Assembly: GCA_013433145.1 (NCBI GenBank)
Contig: CM024170.1
Span: 2,251,459 to 2,315,458 of the forward strand
Length of the DNA stretch: 64,000 bases
Direction: 5' to 3'
Origin: Ascaris suum
Taxonomy: Eukaryota > Nematoda > Chromadorea > Rhabditida > Ascarididae
Shown here in pieces: positions 12,901 to 26,981 of the stretch. The position numbers and the translations under genes were made by a program. A model generated the notes under the pieces. The model ran no database searches. It was not told the origin of the DNA and saw only the letters and a program-made list of their open reading frames with translations. How positions within the stretch are numbered: the stretch's first letter is position 1; the number at the start of each line of letters is the position of its first letter.

Positions 12901-15900
12901 TTTTTCCACTGTTTTTTACCTGAGTTCCATAAAATCAATTCTCTGAAGTTCTAGGAAGTGCATTGCTTTATTATAGATGGTAATAAAGTCATTTCTAGTT
13001 AGTATCAAATTAGGCAGTGTTCTTCAAGTATGGAGAGAGGGTAGGAGCCCTGAGGAATTTACGCTATAGTTTAGCGTCATAAGAAAGAAAGATTGACGTA
13101 TTTTAGATCTTAAGTGGAGAATGTGAGGTATCAAAGAGCTAGAGGTACAAGTTGTGTAAATGGCATTGAGGAACTACTTGAGGTACTGAGTAAAAATTCC
13201 TAAAAAAACATGTCCTTCGTTTCCAGCAGATTGCGATATATGAGTTTACGCTTTCAGCCTGTAAAGTAAGCATGGGTTACTATGGGGTTCTATCATAGAG
13301 TGACTCGTATGGCCAAGGATATTTGAGGTATTGAGTAAAAGTTCGTAGAAATTTTAATGATAAAAAGCTTATCTCTGATAGTTCACAGACTGTCCGAATT
13401 CATTTTGTTTCAAGATGATAATTTTAGGCTTCTGGAAGGTGATCTCAGATTGGTATCACAAAAATCTGGTCGTTTAAAAAGGCATTTTCAAATCCAATGC
13501 TTCTTAATACCTCTTAACGAATCAGGGGATAAAATGGCAGCAGCCAGGCGCACATTGAGACAGGCAAATGCAAAGAAATTGTAAACCCTAGTCGTTCTTT
13601 GATCGGGGATTTGTTCTTTGAACAATGAAAGTGATTCGATGATCCTTTATAAGGTACACGACTAGCATCGAGATTGCTGCTTTATTGTTTAGTATTAGTT
13701 GTATAAAGAAAAATATGAAGTATAATTTAATATACGATTTTCAGCTGCTGAGGTAGAAGGGGCATTAGCAAAAGTGAAGCGAAAACAGATCGCGCAACAA
13801 GGGTTGGAGAATCTCGACGAAGGCAGAAATGATAGGATCCATGATGCACTCGCCAACCTTAGCACCAATTTTGGCACGGTTTGGCATTAACTTTTGATTT
13901 CACTTGCTAAATTGTTTTCTGGAAGCTGTTTTTCTTTCCGATCAATTGGTTGATTCAGCTTTTATCTCCTATGCGCAAGAGGTTTCAAGCAATATATGGG
14001 TGGGAATTATGTCGGTCTTCTAAGGTATACGAGAGCCTTGTGAAACTCTTGATTCTAGTGCTTTGTATCCGTTTGCCTCACTAAGTCCAACTATATTTTT
14101 ATACTCGTTCTCAGCATTACTTTAGGTTTCGGCGAGAGGCTGCTGCCTACTGAGCTGGAGAGCGAAACCTTACAGCAACACAAAAAAGTGCAGCTTCTGT
14201 GCTATACTCAGAGCATGATGCACTATCTGCAAAGCCTTTTCTTTACTATTCTGTGTTATTGTTGTTATCAGAAGATTAGAAGAGGGTAAGTTCAGAAGCT
14301 TTATGTTTCAAATTTTTGAATACGCGTTCATTCCTCCAAAAAGTTTGATGAATAGTTCAGGTGAATAAGTTTATGGATGATGTGCTGAATTGGTTCGTTG
14401 AGTTGGCAAGCGAAGTTGCAAAACGGCGCCCATCTAGAGACGATCGTTATACAGAGACACTCTCATGGGAGAGGTTGTACACATCGCTGGACGAGGCAAA
14501 ACTGACCGCTTTCGCCGAGAGATGTAAAGCATCTCCATACACAGCTCTTTTGGTCAGTACTTCAGTGTTTCACCTGAGTTTTTCTTCTTTTGTTTTTTTT
14601 TTTTTTGCTGAATTTCCCTTTCATGAGATGCTGTCGTTAGTGGAGATTATTAACCTATATTTAAAAAGAGTCCCTCTGTGACGAGCAACGGCTGCTTAAT
14701 TTTTTTCAATGATTTTTAAGTGAACTTGAATTTCATATGTTTATTATTTATTGACATGACGCTGAATTTTTTACTTGAAAGATCTTTCAACCATGAATAT
14801 TATCGCTTGCTTTTAGTTATGGAGTGAAGTGCGCTAGGCTGTTTGGCTTTTCGTTTGTTTCTCGTTTTTTCTTTCGTATTAAAGTTAAAGCTGTTATTGA
14901 ATTGAGAGCGCTTAATCATCGGTGTCGAATAGAAAGATGGGGCAAATCATCGGGATCTTTCCCCTCTCCTTGTTTACGAAAGTGACTATTATGATAGATA
15001 AGCGCTCATGTTCATGACCTGTATATCACTTTGCACTGCTATCACGACTCTCAGGGTTCACAAAGCCAAGTACTCTTCAACCGAGTCTTGCATAGGTGAA
15101 GGGCGAAATAGACAAGGAGCCAGAAATTCACAGAACTATAAAGAATTTAATGAATTGTATCAACGCTAGAGAAGGGCCATCATACAACTGCAATAGCTTT
15201 CTAGTAATTTGTTGTAACGTGGCGTGCTTTAAGACAGCTTTGGGCGTGGTGGCTGGTCAGTCAGGCGACGAGGACGATCGTAACATAGACTTGCACCATT
15301 ACAGACCGCTGTCCATGTCTGTGGTGTGTGTAGAGAAGTTTCTCTACTTTTTCAAGACTTATTTCAAAGAAGATCACCGCACCGTCTATAAGTTAGTTCT
15401 CTTTTTTAGTTCTGTTGCATGGGCGGAGTTGGAACTTTGCTGCGGTGGACTTTATGGGTTGCAAATTGTGTCATAAGCGATACTTGTCTAACTTCTTATC
15501 AGCACAACTATTGTCGTTTTCTGACTTGTCACTCTCTTATGTGCTTTTTGCACGTTTTTGTAAAGCGCATTAGGATGCAGTGTTTGCGCGCATATGTGTC
15601 CATATCTGTTTGTTTATTTGCCTTCCCATTATCTGGTAGTTTCAACCTGTCAAGTGAAGAAATTGAAGTGGCAAATTTTATTGAGTATTTTCTAAATCCT
15701 ATACCTGGTTTCATTTCTAATGACCTTCTTTTTTCTTAATTATGAGGGGATTCTACGCGCGAAATTTTTCTTCTGCAGATCTTACGGTATCTTGCTGAAC
15801 AATCCTTTGCTTGTAGAAAAAAGGATTTTCATTGATGATTGGTACATTAGTAAGCGTTTGTTTTCTTGTTGATTTTTGAATATTGTTATGAAATTTTGTA

Positions 15901-18900
15901 AATTTCTTATGTTTTACGAAAATTCCTTAGCTAACTAAATGTTCCTCATTGTGTAAACCTTTCATTCAACCCGACAAAGCTTTTCAAGTTTGCTGTTTTC
16001 TTTCCTTTTTGGTCTTTATGTCTATACTTTCAATGTCTATGCAACATGTCTGTTTAATTTCACTTTTTTAACTTTGTGTCGAGAAATCAAACATTTTCGC
16101 ACCTCTTCGTATGTTTCCCTCGTAACCGTGAATCCTGCTTTGATAATTCGACCCTGTCTTTCTTTAGACCTCCCCCTTCCTCACTCCACACATTCCGGGA
16201 AAATTAGAAGAGCCATAAATCCTGAATCTCCAAGTGGAGCTTTCCAGTATCATTATTTTTCAAGGAAATGGGTGATGCGACAAAATGGTGAGGAGAAAGG
16301 AAGTGGTGGTCGGCCAGAAAAATATCCTAATGTCATGTTGATTTGCAGATTGTTCATCTGTATCGATAAGCCGTTCGTCCCATTCGGATCACGTTCTCGT
16401 AACGGTGATTCCAGTGAATTTCCAGTTTGTTTTTCCCACTTATTATTTAAATTTCCAATCTTCTTTTACTTCCTTTTATTTTAGTATACAAATATTATTT
16501 GAAAAAGCGGTGAAAATAGGTGATGATCTGAAGAGAAAAAATTCAGCATGGGGGGAGATCGAAGCTGGTTTTACTAATAATCTTTTGCATTTCTGATTTT
16601 TTTGCTTCGTTTTAGTAAATAGATGAATTTTGCATGCAACTCTCCGTTGAGTTATTAATTTCTATTGATACCGTTGATTCATTAATGGAGTTTTTTTCGT
16701 AATGCTCAACAGAAAGAACTGGTCTTCCATTGTTGGCGAAACCCCTCTGCAGTTAAGTCAAAAACATTGCAAGCTTACGATTTTGTTAGGTGATAGGGAT
16801 CGAGTCGAACGACTGATTCGCTGATCACATTGATAGTTGTTGTTGTGAGATTCTAGAGGAGCAAGGAAGTGCGGGAGATTTAAAAAAAGCCTTTCTTTTT
16901 AAATCGCTTCTGGAAGTACTTTTTCAAATCCCTTTCTTGGTGCCTCCACTCACCCATCCCTTCCCTCGCCACCTGAAATATATGTGCCCTCCAGAAAAGC
17001 ATAAATTCAACAAATCTAACGTTTATATTCAAGAGTTAAGCGATACTGTTCTCCCTTGATATGTGCAAGCCAAATTTCAATGAGACTGTCGAGCAGCTTT
17101 TAGATTTGCACCTCAACATGCATATGATGCCGTAAATATGTGTTCTTTTTAGGCGGATGTTTTGGATATGAATACGATGGATGAGCACAGACATGACTGG
17201 CTTGACTCGAGGTCTGTTTTGAATGGTTATCGTGAAATTAAACGCGGATATCGCGTCACTTTCAACTTCTGGTGTATGAGACCTGCTCTGGTCAGTGCTT
17301 TTGCAATCTACTTCTCATTAGGGCGATATTGGCCGATAGTCGTTTAGGTGGCTAAGAATGGTACTACCCTTATTACATTTAATTAAGGATGGCATCATTT
17401 CCAATATGGCAACAATTGTGTTTCTTGTCTATCATGCATTTTAAGATTTTTCTCCGGTACCATTAAAGTAATAAAAAGGTCCTTTGAGACCAAATTGGTT
17501 GCATTCAGCTAGAAAAATGTGAAAGAAAAGCAACCTGAGGACTAAACATTTTATCGTTGTATTGACGCAAAATTGAGCATCTCTTCCTTTCTCACATATT
17601 TTTGGCGAATGTTTGATTAGTTATATTTATATCTGAAATTTCTGCGCTTCAATTTTTCTTCACGCTTTCTGCGAAGGAGATCGCCTCACCTTCAGAATTT
17701 CCTCATTTTCTCAGTTTTTTTTTCATGTGTCGCCTTAATTACTTGACATATCACCAAAAGACTATAAAGATCCCCCGCCGTCTTGATTGGGTCGGGGAAT
17801 TTCGCATGTATGATTAGTGTTTATTTTTATTCACAAGGGGATAACGATGAATGCTATTCTGAAGGAAAAATATTTGCAAGCAAATTATGGAATCTTAAGA
17901 ATAGAATTTGCATTATCCAGCCTAGATTCTCATTAAAATATTCGCGTTGCCTATGTGGCCTAGAAATTTATGGCGCGCTCTACCTTCGAAACCCTTTAAA
18001 AACAAGCAGTAAATAATTGTGGCAGAGTGAGTAGAAGTAGCATATCATGAGGCTGCTATAGTGCAGTTAATAGTCAGCTGCCGCGTTTTTCGATTTTGAG
18101 GGTTTCTAAGTTTTAACCTTCCTAGAGACTCTTTCTGTTCAGTACAAAAATGCCCTCGTTTTCACCGTGTGATCACTGCATTCAGCTTATGGCTATCATT
18201 GTTTGATGACCGTTAAAAACATTGTCAGCTAATTTGCCCACACCCGAATCTTCCGCTTTGGGGAAGTGCACTAAGTTACTTGGGGTCCGGTGGGAATGAA
18301 ATGGTTGGTCAGTGATGCAGTACACTTTCTCGCTGTTTCCAATACAGCCTCTTTTTTAAAGCTCGTATTGCTATCTATATTTTAGCCTGCTTTATACACG
18401 CTGTTTCTAGGCATATCTGGATGCGTTCAAAGAGTGCCGAAGCGTAATACTGGCCTCCGGAACGTTATGTCCGATGGATACATTCCGTTCTGAATTGGGG
18501 ACCGAGTTTCAACAAATGATGGAGGGAAGTCAGGTCATCCCCAGTGACCATATTTTCGCAGCGGTCATTCCATCGGTACATTTCACAACCATTCGTATTT
18601 TTGAAGCGATTGTTCTAAAGAGTGTGGTACTGAATTTTCATTTTTGATTGGATAATTTATCATTGAGATACTAGCTTGCCAAAGAAATAGTTTCATGGAA
18701 TACGATCGCTTATTTGCTTGAGTTTAACAAGGAGAACAATGTTACCCGCGCTTTCTTCTCGTTAGTAAAATGCGTGAAGGTTGCTATTAAAGTTTTGACT
18801 TTCCAATAAAAGTTTTTACCCGTAGGAACGTCGTTTCTTGTATCCCCTCAAAAATCCGATTTTTTAAAATCATCACTATCTTCCGTCTATTCCCTTCCAT

Positions 18901-21900
18901 CGTTCATTGCAAATTGTAAGCTTTTTCATGGCTAAAATTCCTTCTTACAAATAATCGCTATTATTCTGTAGCAGACTGCTTGTCACAAAGCAACATACTT
19001 CAGGGTCCGACGGGATATCCTCTCTGTGGTACGTATCGCAATATTAACAGTGACGATCGATTCGTGCGTGAAATTTCTTTGCTTTTAAAGTAAGTTATTG
19101 AATTTTTAAGTAGTTTAATTGAAGTAATTTAATTAAAGTTATCGATCGTTTCTTATCCTTACATTTTTCTTATTATGATCGTAGGTTGTACAAATTTTTC
19201 TGGATTATTTCTTGATCTACGGATCACGGAAGCTGTGTATCTCTGTATTGATGAAATTAGGTTAACATTGATCAGTAAATGAGGAGGACCAGCTCACCCT
19301 TTCTCCATTTCGACGGTTATAGTTGGTATGTAATGTTTGACTTGTTCATGCTTCTGTTGGAATATCAAATAGTGAATCGTTGATCTTCGCATGCATTTGC
19401 GCATCACTAAAGCTTGAAACTTGTTTTTACTGCTTACACTGATATCCCATGAGTATCGTAGTTGAAGTCAGTGACAGTGAAAAACTTCACCAGATTCGAA
19501 AGGGTTTGATCGTATTTGAGTCTCCACATCGAGAGGGTTATTTATTTATTTGTTCGCTTATTTACTCATTTATTATCGATTCATTTATTTACATATTTAC
19601 TTAATGATTTTCCAATTAGAAATTCAACTAGAGTTGAGGCGAGCTAGCATTATACTAGCATTATATTTTAGGTCGGTATGTGAGATCGTACCGAAAGGGG
19701 TTCTCTGCTTCTTGGCCAGTTACCGTCTTCTCGATCAGATCTATGAATTTATGGAGACGGCAGGAATTCTTCGGCAAATCCAGACAATCAAGCGCGTACT
19801 CTGTGAACCGCGTCGTTCATCACAAATGAACGAAATAATGGCACAGTATGAAGAGGCGATTACCAATTCGGCTCGCTATGGTCCTCAATGTACTGGAGCG
19901 CTTATGTTCGCCGTTTTTCGCGGAAAGGTAGAATGCTTGAGTGAATTTTTTTTATTGTAAAACATGAAAGAGCGCTGGTTTAAATATGCATATTTCACTT
20001 TAGGATAGAAGTTGGGCCTATATCTTTCAGTGTCCTTTATGACTTAGTTGGATAGGACTTATTGAATGATTATCCGAATAAGTTGATGTAATTATCCAGA
20101 TTAATCAGTAACAGTTTATTGAATATGGGCTTATGTCAGTTGTTTTCCCAGTAGAAAATCGTGAAGTAACTAGATGTTTTTTTGTTGGGATATGCACTCA
20201 TGTTCACGAGTGGATTTGCGTTTGCATGACGCATTGTGATGTGGTCTTGTCTGTGTATATCTGTGTGTAAGTGCGTCTATTTGTCTGTTGATTTCAACAA
20301 CTCCGGAATCACTGAAATCGGAGTTGGGGAAATTATATTTTGATTTACTCTGCCGGCTTTCAAATTGGTTTGTCGATTCCTGTGGGAGTTACAGGCACTT
20401 AAACATGGCCCAGAAATTTGCATGCATTTTGTTGCTCGTTGGTTTGCATTTAACGACCGGTCGGGTTAGAAAGCGAACCCTTTGTGGAAGATTCGCGTAA
20501 ATCTCCGGCTAGTTTATTTATTTCATCTGATTTGATTAAATGGCCTTTCAAAAGTGCCTTATCGTGCTAGGACCATTTATGCATAGTTTTCCTGTCACCT
20601 GTTGTGTGCATACGGGCACTTTCCTGTCCTTAGTTTTTCGATTTCCGTCATTCTGATTCCTTGCTGCATAGAAAAAGTTCCATTTGCGATTCTTCCTGAA
20701 ACCTTCTAATAGTGAAATATGGAAGTTTAGAAGGAGACGAAGCAGAATGAGATTTCCACTTGGAAGAAAATGGTCCCTATCGATACAATAATCATCTGGA
20801 TGCGTTTTACTGCTTTAGTGCTTCAAGTTAAGGCTTTCCCGGGTCATTGTTGAATTATTGCGCTTTAGGTTTCTGAAGGAATCGACTTCGCGGATGATCG
20901 TGCACGCTGCGTTGTTTCGGTTGGGATTCCGTTCCCGAACGCTATGGATGAACAGGTTTCTGCGGTGTTGTCTTTCGTTTAGCCGCACATATTGAAGAAA
21001 TTAGCGCCATTTAAAGCCGTTTAAAAATTCTTGAAGAAAAATATTCACCAAATAGTGAGAAAATAGTTGCAGCCAAAGTTGAGAACGAGTAGATAAGTAT
21101 TAACAAACAGAGAGGTTGTGTGTGTGTTTGGGGGGGGGGGGGTGCTCAAATTCACGGAAGATTGTCAAAAATAGTAATTAGCTCTTGTTGTCGAAATCTG
21201 TGACGTGTAGTGGCTGAAATTCGTCTTAATTCCCTGAATGGTGGTCACGTTTTGTGGTCAAACTTGTATTGCCACCTTTTCAGGCCGGTACAGCTGTCAT
21301 TTCGGTTATTTGCGGTTATTTCTGGGGGCTAAACCTTTTTTGTTTTTTCTCCTCTGCTTCCGGAAATTCCCAAAAGTTATGTACTTTCAAACCTAGATTT
21401 TTTAGATTATATAAAGATTATATAAAGAGATATAAGGCCGTCAGTGCTCGACAATGGTCATGCTAAGTTCTTTTAGGGGGACACGTGTGACAGATTGTAG
21501 CACCAGCATGTTGTTTTTGGAAACTGAACTTTTAGAATTATAATTGTTTCAGGTCTCGGAAAAAAAGAAATTTAACGATGATAACTGCAAGAAAATGAGG
21601 ATACTGACAGGTGATGAATGGTATACAATGCAAGCATATCGAGCTTTGAATCAGGCGCTTGGCAGGTAATTCCTCTTTGTTTTGTTATAGCCACCTTTCT
21701 GTTTGTTCCACTCCTCATCTTTTCAACCCGTGGTCATTTCGAGGGTTCTTGTAAATATCAGGTTCTTGCAGCACCTCGAACTTCAAAAAAAGTGTCAGGT
21801 AATTCTAGGTTTTCAGCCCAGAAGCTTTGAATTGCCACCGCCCAGTGCTTGCGAGGGGAATTGATATTACAAGACGCATTGTTCATGAATTGCCATCCTG

Positions 21901-22343
21901 TTGCAGTTGCAATGCAAGGCGCATTTCCTGTTGTTCAAACAATGTTCACGAAAGATACGATGAGTCGAGCGCTTTTCTGAAGTGCGTTAAAGTTACGTTT
22001 TTTTCTTTGGGCTTTTATTAGTTGTTTCTTCGGACTTTTGCTGAAATTTGTAATAAATAACGATCCCCGTCCCTTTCCGTCCATTAGCGAATTTGCTTGA
22101 ATCCATGTTTACAGATGCCTGCGTCATCGATCCGATTGGGGTGCAATTCTGATGGTCGATGAACGACTTCTTCAGAGGCGGAGTAATCCGAATGCGACAA
22201 AAGTGTCGAAGTGGATTCGTGAACAGCTGAGACCCCTTTCAGGTTATAAGCACTTCGTTGAAGAATTGCAACAGTTCGTTATTAATATGAGCTCGAGCTC
22301 GAGCTCTGAAGCGAAACCTGAGCCTGCTGAAGGACCATCTTAA
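6973..22343 (+). CDS. dog-1: FANCJ/BRIP1 (DOG-1) Fe-S DEAH DNA helicase, 20 exons, apparent 1-nt frameshift in exon 2
   Basis: Exons: 6973-7138, 7945-8180, 8788-8846, 9386-9437 (or 9455), 9856-9970, 10891-10993, 11683-11908, 12421-12576, 13745-13878, 14361-14552, 15096-15391, 15779-15849, 16349-16398, 17153-17290, 18411-18575, 19004-19089, 19672-19927, 20869-20955, 21553-21665, 22115-22343 (TAA). Motifs in order: Walker A ESPTGSGK (split by intron 1) with KTL in exon 2; YGTRTHKQI; Fe-S cysteines HSC and GKC (exon 6), GCSY and LCPYF (exon 7); [59 protein letters not shown]. These identify the XPD-like FANCJ family, a 5'-3' nuclear helicase for G-quadruplexes and crosslink repair. The model gives about 976 residues if one missing T in exon 2 (7959-7962) is allowed. 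It ends soon after the helicase core, so the long C-terminal tail of human BRIP1 is absent. Exons 4, 5 and 13 are less certain. Its converging neighbour is the NEK10-like gene. Confidence 0.93.
7212..7241 (+). other. G-quadruplex motif in helicase intron 1
   Basis: Five G-runs (GGG, GGG, GGGG, GGGGG, GGG) are separated by loops of 4, 1, 4 and 3 bases, on the sense strand about 75 bases after the first donor site. This fits the usual G3+N1-7 pattern. Purine-rich sequence continues to about 7270. Whether it folds or matters in vivo is unknown. Confidence 0.75.
21130..21142 (+). repeat. G13 homopolymer in helicase intron 18
   Basis: A run of 13 G lies on the sense strand, preceded by a short TG-repeat, between exons 18 and 19 of the FANCJ-like gene. 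Such G-tracts are the known deletion-prone substrate in C. elegans dog-1 mutants. Confidence 0.9.
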
Positions 22344-25300
22344 AGCGACTTGAATATTTGCACTTCATGAAGGCTTCTTTGATATTCAAGATTTGGTCCT
22401 ACTACGAAATGTCGGTTCGTATCAGCAATGCTTTCAGCAATAGTGAGGAACGATTTTGGGACCAAAGGGCGAGGGGAGGGTATGCTGCGACAGCCTCATG
22501 AAGGAGGAAAAGCTAGAGGGTTGTTCTTCGGCAGGTAGTTTGGATTGTACATTATATTCCGAGATGATCGCAAGCAGCTATCATCTATTCCATGTGTGCT
22601 TATTTCTAAGCATACGGGTATTGCCGCTGAGTCTCTTGTCGATGAAACCTTTGTCTTCTTATTCGGGTGGCTGTACGTTTGTTCACTTCTCCTTACTTGT
22701 TCCAACTGCCTATAGCAATAAGCGTTAGCTTGGTTTAACTGCCTGTGAAAGTTACTGTGAGGAAGTTCATTATTTTTGTTTGCAGCTGTTGTATAAAATT
22801 GAGGTTTCATTTTTAATTGCTGAACTCACCTCAGTGTGAAGTATTGAAATCTGTTTTTAAGTGCATTCATCGAAAAGTTTATTTTATTATAATTTCGTCA
22901 TTGTTCCGATGCTCGTTTTGATCTCACGAATTCTAATGCCCCTTCAATTTATTTAACTTTAGTTGGACAACGATCGAAGTTGTAACGATGCCAGGATATT
23001 TAGGCCATTGCTATAGAAATTAAAACAGTTTCGGTCTTTTGATCGTCAGGAAATTCGTAGCGGTGATGTTCTGATCATTGAGTTTTTTTATTAGAAATTC
23101 ACACGTTTATATGAAGATTAGGGGTCTGTTGGAATTGCAAGATCCCGACGGACACATGACGCTATTAGTGAATCAAGGAGATCCTTATCTCTCACTAGTT
23201 CTATCACTTGTAAAGCTTCAATCACTGACAGGATTATGCGTTTCGTTCTGACGATGGCCCGCGCATAACTCAGGTGTACGCGTCAACGGATAAGGGCCGA
23301 AACGTGTTCACCTTTTATTCGCATACCTATTTCATCTATGTCTTAAACCCACATTGTTAGCATTTCATCTTCTAACATCGGTCTTTTAATGTTATCTTTA
23401 TATTTTAGGCTTCCTATACTATTATCCTCCTCTGTAAAACCATAAAGAAACATCTTCAAAATATTCTTGATGAGTTCCAATATGGATGAATATCCTGTTT
23501 GTTGAATTCGAGTTACACTGGTCGCACGTTTAAGCGATTTTGACAAACAGGACGCTTAAAGGTGATCATGTAGACAGAGGTCATTGTAATTTCATGTATA
23601 CTGCGTTTTGCGGTGCTGTTATCGTTGAAATTATTTAAAGATTTTATTATTGTTGGATTATCGTAACATGCAAAATTTAGAATAATTTGCTCACGGGAAT
23701 TTTGAGAGAATCATTACGAAGTCGATAATGTCTTAGGCATCTTCTTTTATAATTTTAGTTAGTCGTCGTACTCGATGCCTCCGAATAATTTTCATTGGCA
23801 TCAACCGGAATCCCGCAAAAATCATCCATGTGCAGTGATGTCCATGTGTAGATTGAAGTGCCAGCGCGACTTTGTAGGTATTGTGCTGTGCCATTCTAGC
23901 TGTGGGAGTTTTTCATACTTCTAGCAAGGAGGTGATAAAGAGAAATGTTTGAATATATGTTTCTCTCCGAGTTTTCTAGCTCTAGGTAGTCTTATGTTTC
24001 GATGTTGAGTGCTTTATTAAACACGGGAAAATTGTCTCGTTGCTTCGTATTCGGATTTGCCGGACGAAGTTTCGCCTAATGCATTTGCCTGTACTTAGTA
24101 AAATTGAGTATTAGTTGCCGTTCTTTTGTACTTCCCAGCGGGTTTGCAGGAAGAAATAACGTCTGAAAGTGGGTAACTTCTGAGTGCCAATGGCTCCGAC
24201 TGGAATTCTGGTTTCTTCTGTACATTCTGTTCCCAAAATCTTGGACCCAGAAACTCGGTAGCCTGGGGGAGAAGGGGGTGGGGGGAGGTTCGGCCCTCTT
24301 GGATTTCGAGAGCACAGGCGAGATTCAAGGGCAGCTTGGTTGGAGGTCCCTGAGGTCCAAGATTAGTTCCGATACAAGACGTCTGAATCCGAGTCATGCT
24401 TATAATTAAATGGGGCGATTAGTCTGTAAATATTTGCATAAGTGTTGTTTTCACTATTTCATTAATCCATGATTTTAGTCAAAAAATTCTTGCTTTAGTT
24501 CCACGGTGTGGTTTACGCAATCTTCGAAGCCTTTTCATGCAGAAATTTTTAGCAAAGCAAAATATGCAAATAACGAATACTGCAATTAAAATAAACGACA
24601 TCGCCAAATTGTTGCAATTTCTTTAAAAATAACGAAAAGTATTGTTTGGATGATTTCCAACCTTAATCAGGACCTCGCCCTTCGATGTTGTTATATGCAA
24701 TGGGGATGGACTCGTGTTTTGCAAGTATTGTTCTGGTACATAGTTCTTCGAGGTGATTCTGAAATTGTTCTGTGTCGTCCTTTTCAGGACAGCACCTTCC
24801 TGTTTCCTTCTGCTACTGGAGGAACTATGTCAGTTTTGACACCTTCCCTTCTTCCTCCACCAAAATTGAAATCTGCCGATGTGATGTAATTGGAAATCAC
24901 AAAAGCGATCGGACTTCTTGTTGTTGGGCTAGACCCTTCAACGACGGAAGACTTCTTTTCTTTTTGGAAAAAAAACTCGGCATTGAAAAAAAAGGAGGAA
25001 ATCATCCAAAAACCCGCTCATGGACGGTTCACAATCAAATACAAATAGAGAGTGAACAAATAAGGTAGTTGAGAAAAAAATAACTGAGGATTACCGTTGG
25101 TTGGTGGACGACTCATTTTCCTTATCAGACGATAGAAAATCGCTATCATTACGAGAAATTGAATGTCCACCCTAAACAACGTTCTTTCTCTTCGGTTTTT
25201 TTTCCAAGATTTGTATCAATAATGGTTTAGATGAGAGTAACCAAGCATCTATAAAATGGACGAGGAAATGAGAACGCTTAGCCAAGCATAATCGAACCAC

Positions 25301-26115
25301 TGCGGAAAACTACTAGAGGGGCTGCCACAAAATATTTCCGCTCATTCGTGCAAATTGTTAGCTGACGAAAAAAAAGTTCGCAATTTGTGCACATCTTTGT
25401 AAGGCTATTTTCTATGCGATTGTGCAAGTTTGCGATGACAAAACGCAATATAATGGCATCGTATTGGGAGTTCCAGGCTTTCTTTTTCTGCAGACGATTT
25501 TTTTGGGATTTTTTCCTGAGAAAACTTTGGAGAAATAGAGGAACTTTCCTCTGCAATTCCAACTGGTAATTTTAATTCTAAGGAGGTTGAATTCAGATGA
25601 AATTATGTTTGTGAAATTGAGATTTAATGTGCGTAATAAATTTAAGACCTCTGTACCAACTCCAAAAATGATCCCTAGTAGAGCAAGAAATTTATATCCG
25701 ATTAACAGTTGGTCAAGTGCAATTTTCTGCCAATGAGGCTGCAAAAAACGAATCTTTTATGAGAGATTTGTGCAGGTGGTTTAGTTTAGCAAAGAGAATG
25801 CATTATGCGAATGTCTTATTTTTTTCGTGCAACTTGTTATGCTGGTTGATCCGATGAATGGAACGAAAAGTCATATACAACGTCAGCCCCTCCGGTATGC
25901 TTTCCCGGTTGTTTAGGCCCATCTATCATAAAGCGATAGACCTGGATGCCACATATTTTGGGCATTTTTAAATGACTTTAAGTTACTGCAATTTTGACGA
26001 ATCGACTTGGAATTTTGCGTAATAAGCTAAGCTATGGTTTGATTTTACCCACCGGATTACCTAGCTAGCCCTGGCCTCGATGATTACCTAGCCGATACTA
26101 AGTGATACAGCGTCG

Positions 26116-26118
<3 letters not shown>
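22344..26118. other. Convergent intergenic interval, no firm gene
   Basis: DNA between the 3' ends of the helicase (+) and the NEK10-like kinase (-). It contains a GC-rich patch at about 24120-24390 with three long G-runs (24265-24269, 24274-24278, 24280-24285) that could form a quadruplex. Two short plus-strand reading frames look somewhat protein-like: 23775-23924 (49 residues, Cys-rich) and about 24786-25064 after a TTTTCAG acceptor. Neither matches a family I know. I found no RNA gene. Confidence 0.5.
23775..23924 (+). CDS. Possible short cysteine-rich ORF or exon, unidentified
   Basis: ATG to TAG, 49 residues with six Cys in the second half (HPCAVMSMCRLKCQRDF, then GIVLCHSSCG). A TTTTAG acceptor-like site lies just upstream, and GTAGGT after DF could be a donor, so it might be an exon rather than a complete gene. 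There is no signal peptide and no recognised family. It is short enough to arise by chance. Confidence 0.15.
   Translation: MPPNNFHWHQPESRKNHPCAVMSMCRLKCQRDFVGIVLCHSSCGSFSYF

Positions 26119-26186
<68 letters not shown>
26119..26186. repeat. (AT)n microsatellite, about 34 units
   Basis: Uninterrupted AT dinucleotide tract in the interval downstream of the kinase gene. The true length is uncertain because such tracts are hard to assemble. Confidence 0.95.
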
Positions 26187-26189
<3 letters not shown>

Positions 26190-26981
26190 ATATCGCCACA
26201 GCTCGCTTCATAAATGTGAGTAGTAAAAGTGCACCGCAAAACCGAAAGTCTGAGAAAGTGAGGCTGCTAACATCGTCAGATTAATGCATGCACTCCAAAT
26301 ATGCGGTGCTTAGAAGGGAGAGGAGGTTGTAAGGTGTGATTTCTCACAAATTGTTGGTCTCGACAAGTCGTCGGGAATGAAGAAAATCAAGGAATTTTCC
26401 ACCTTATAAACGACCACTATGCCATTTGTGACCGCAGTTATAGGCCAGAAGTAATTAGCGAGTCTGGATAATCACAGCAAAAAAAAACCCAATCTGGTAA
26501 ATGAGGACCAAAGGCAACTCCTGCACTTGCGGTACTCAGGACCCATCCAGATATCGCCAAGCTGTAACTTCTGCTCAATTGTGCGGTAATTATCGACCAC
26601 ATGGGATTTTCTATCCACGTCTAAGTGACACATCGTCGCACAAAAATCCTTTGCAGAATCTAAGCGCTCCCAAACCCAAAGTGTCGCCATATTTGAATTG
26701 CAAAATGCTCAAAAAGCAAATACGGACGGATGCTGTTTGCAGCGATGGCGACCGCTACGGAGGTGTCTACCACTTCTTGTGATAGCAATCATCTGATAAG
26801 GCAACTACCTGCCAGCGTTAGCAATTGAGTGTGTGGTAAAAAAATAACCTTGGCAGGAAAGCAAACGCGATGATTTATGGCCACATCCAAATTTTCCAGC
26901 AAACTTCGTCCTACCTCCTTTCGGATGGGATCCGTACCACCCAACAACGAACTGACGATTTCAAGGAATGCTTTCTTGGGA
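26187..26981. other. 3' flank of the kinase gene with possible alternative terminal exons
   Basis: The first in-frame stop of the NEK10-like gene is at 26982-26984. On the minus strand a different frame stays open from 26989 to 26849, reads like protein (KKAFLEIVSSLLGG, VGRSLLENLDVAIN) and ends at AAG|GTTATT. It could be joined by splicing out 27032-26990 (43 nt, pyrimidine-rich), then 26848-26809 (40 nt), to a stop at 26767. The stretch 26500-26780 is open on both strands without a recognised product. Confidence 0.4.

Noticed and set aside
13745..13765. let-7-like TGAGGTAG
   Set aside because: An eight-base match only, inside coding exon 9 of the hel­icase gene, with no hairpin.
14117..14220. 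Extra helicase exon after CTTTAG
   Set aside because: The open frame ends in TGA before a donor, and exons 9 and 10 already join in phase 0.
26102..26284. Open frame through the AT microsatellite
   Set aside because: It encodes an alternating Tyr-Ile peptide produced by the repeat.
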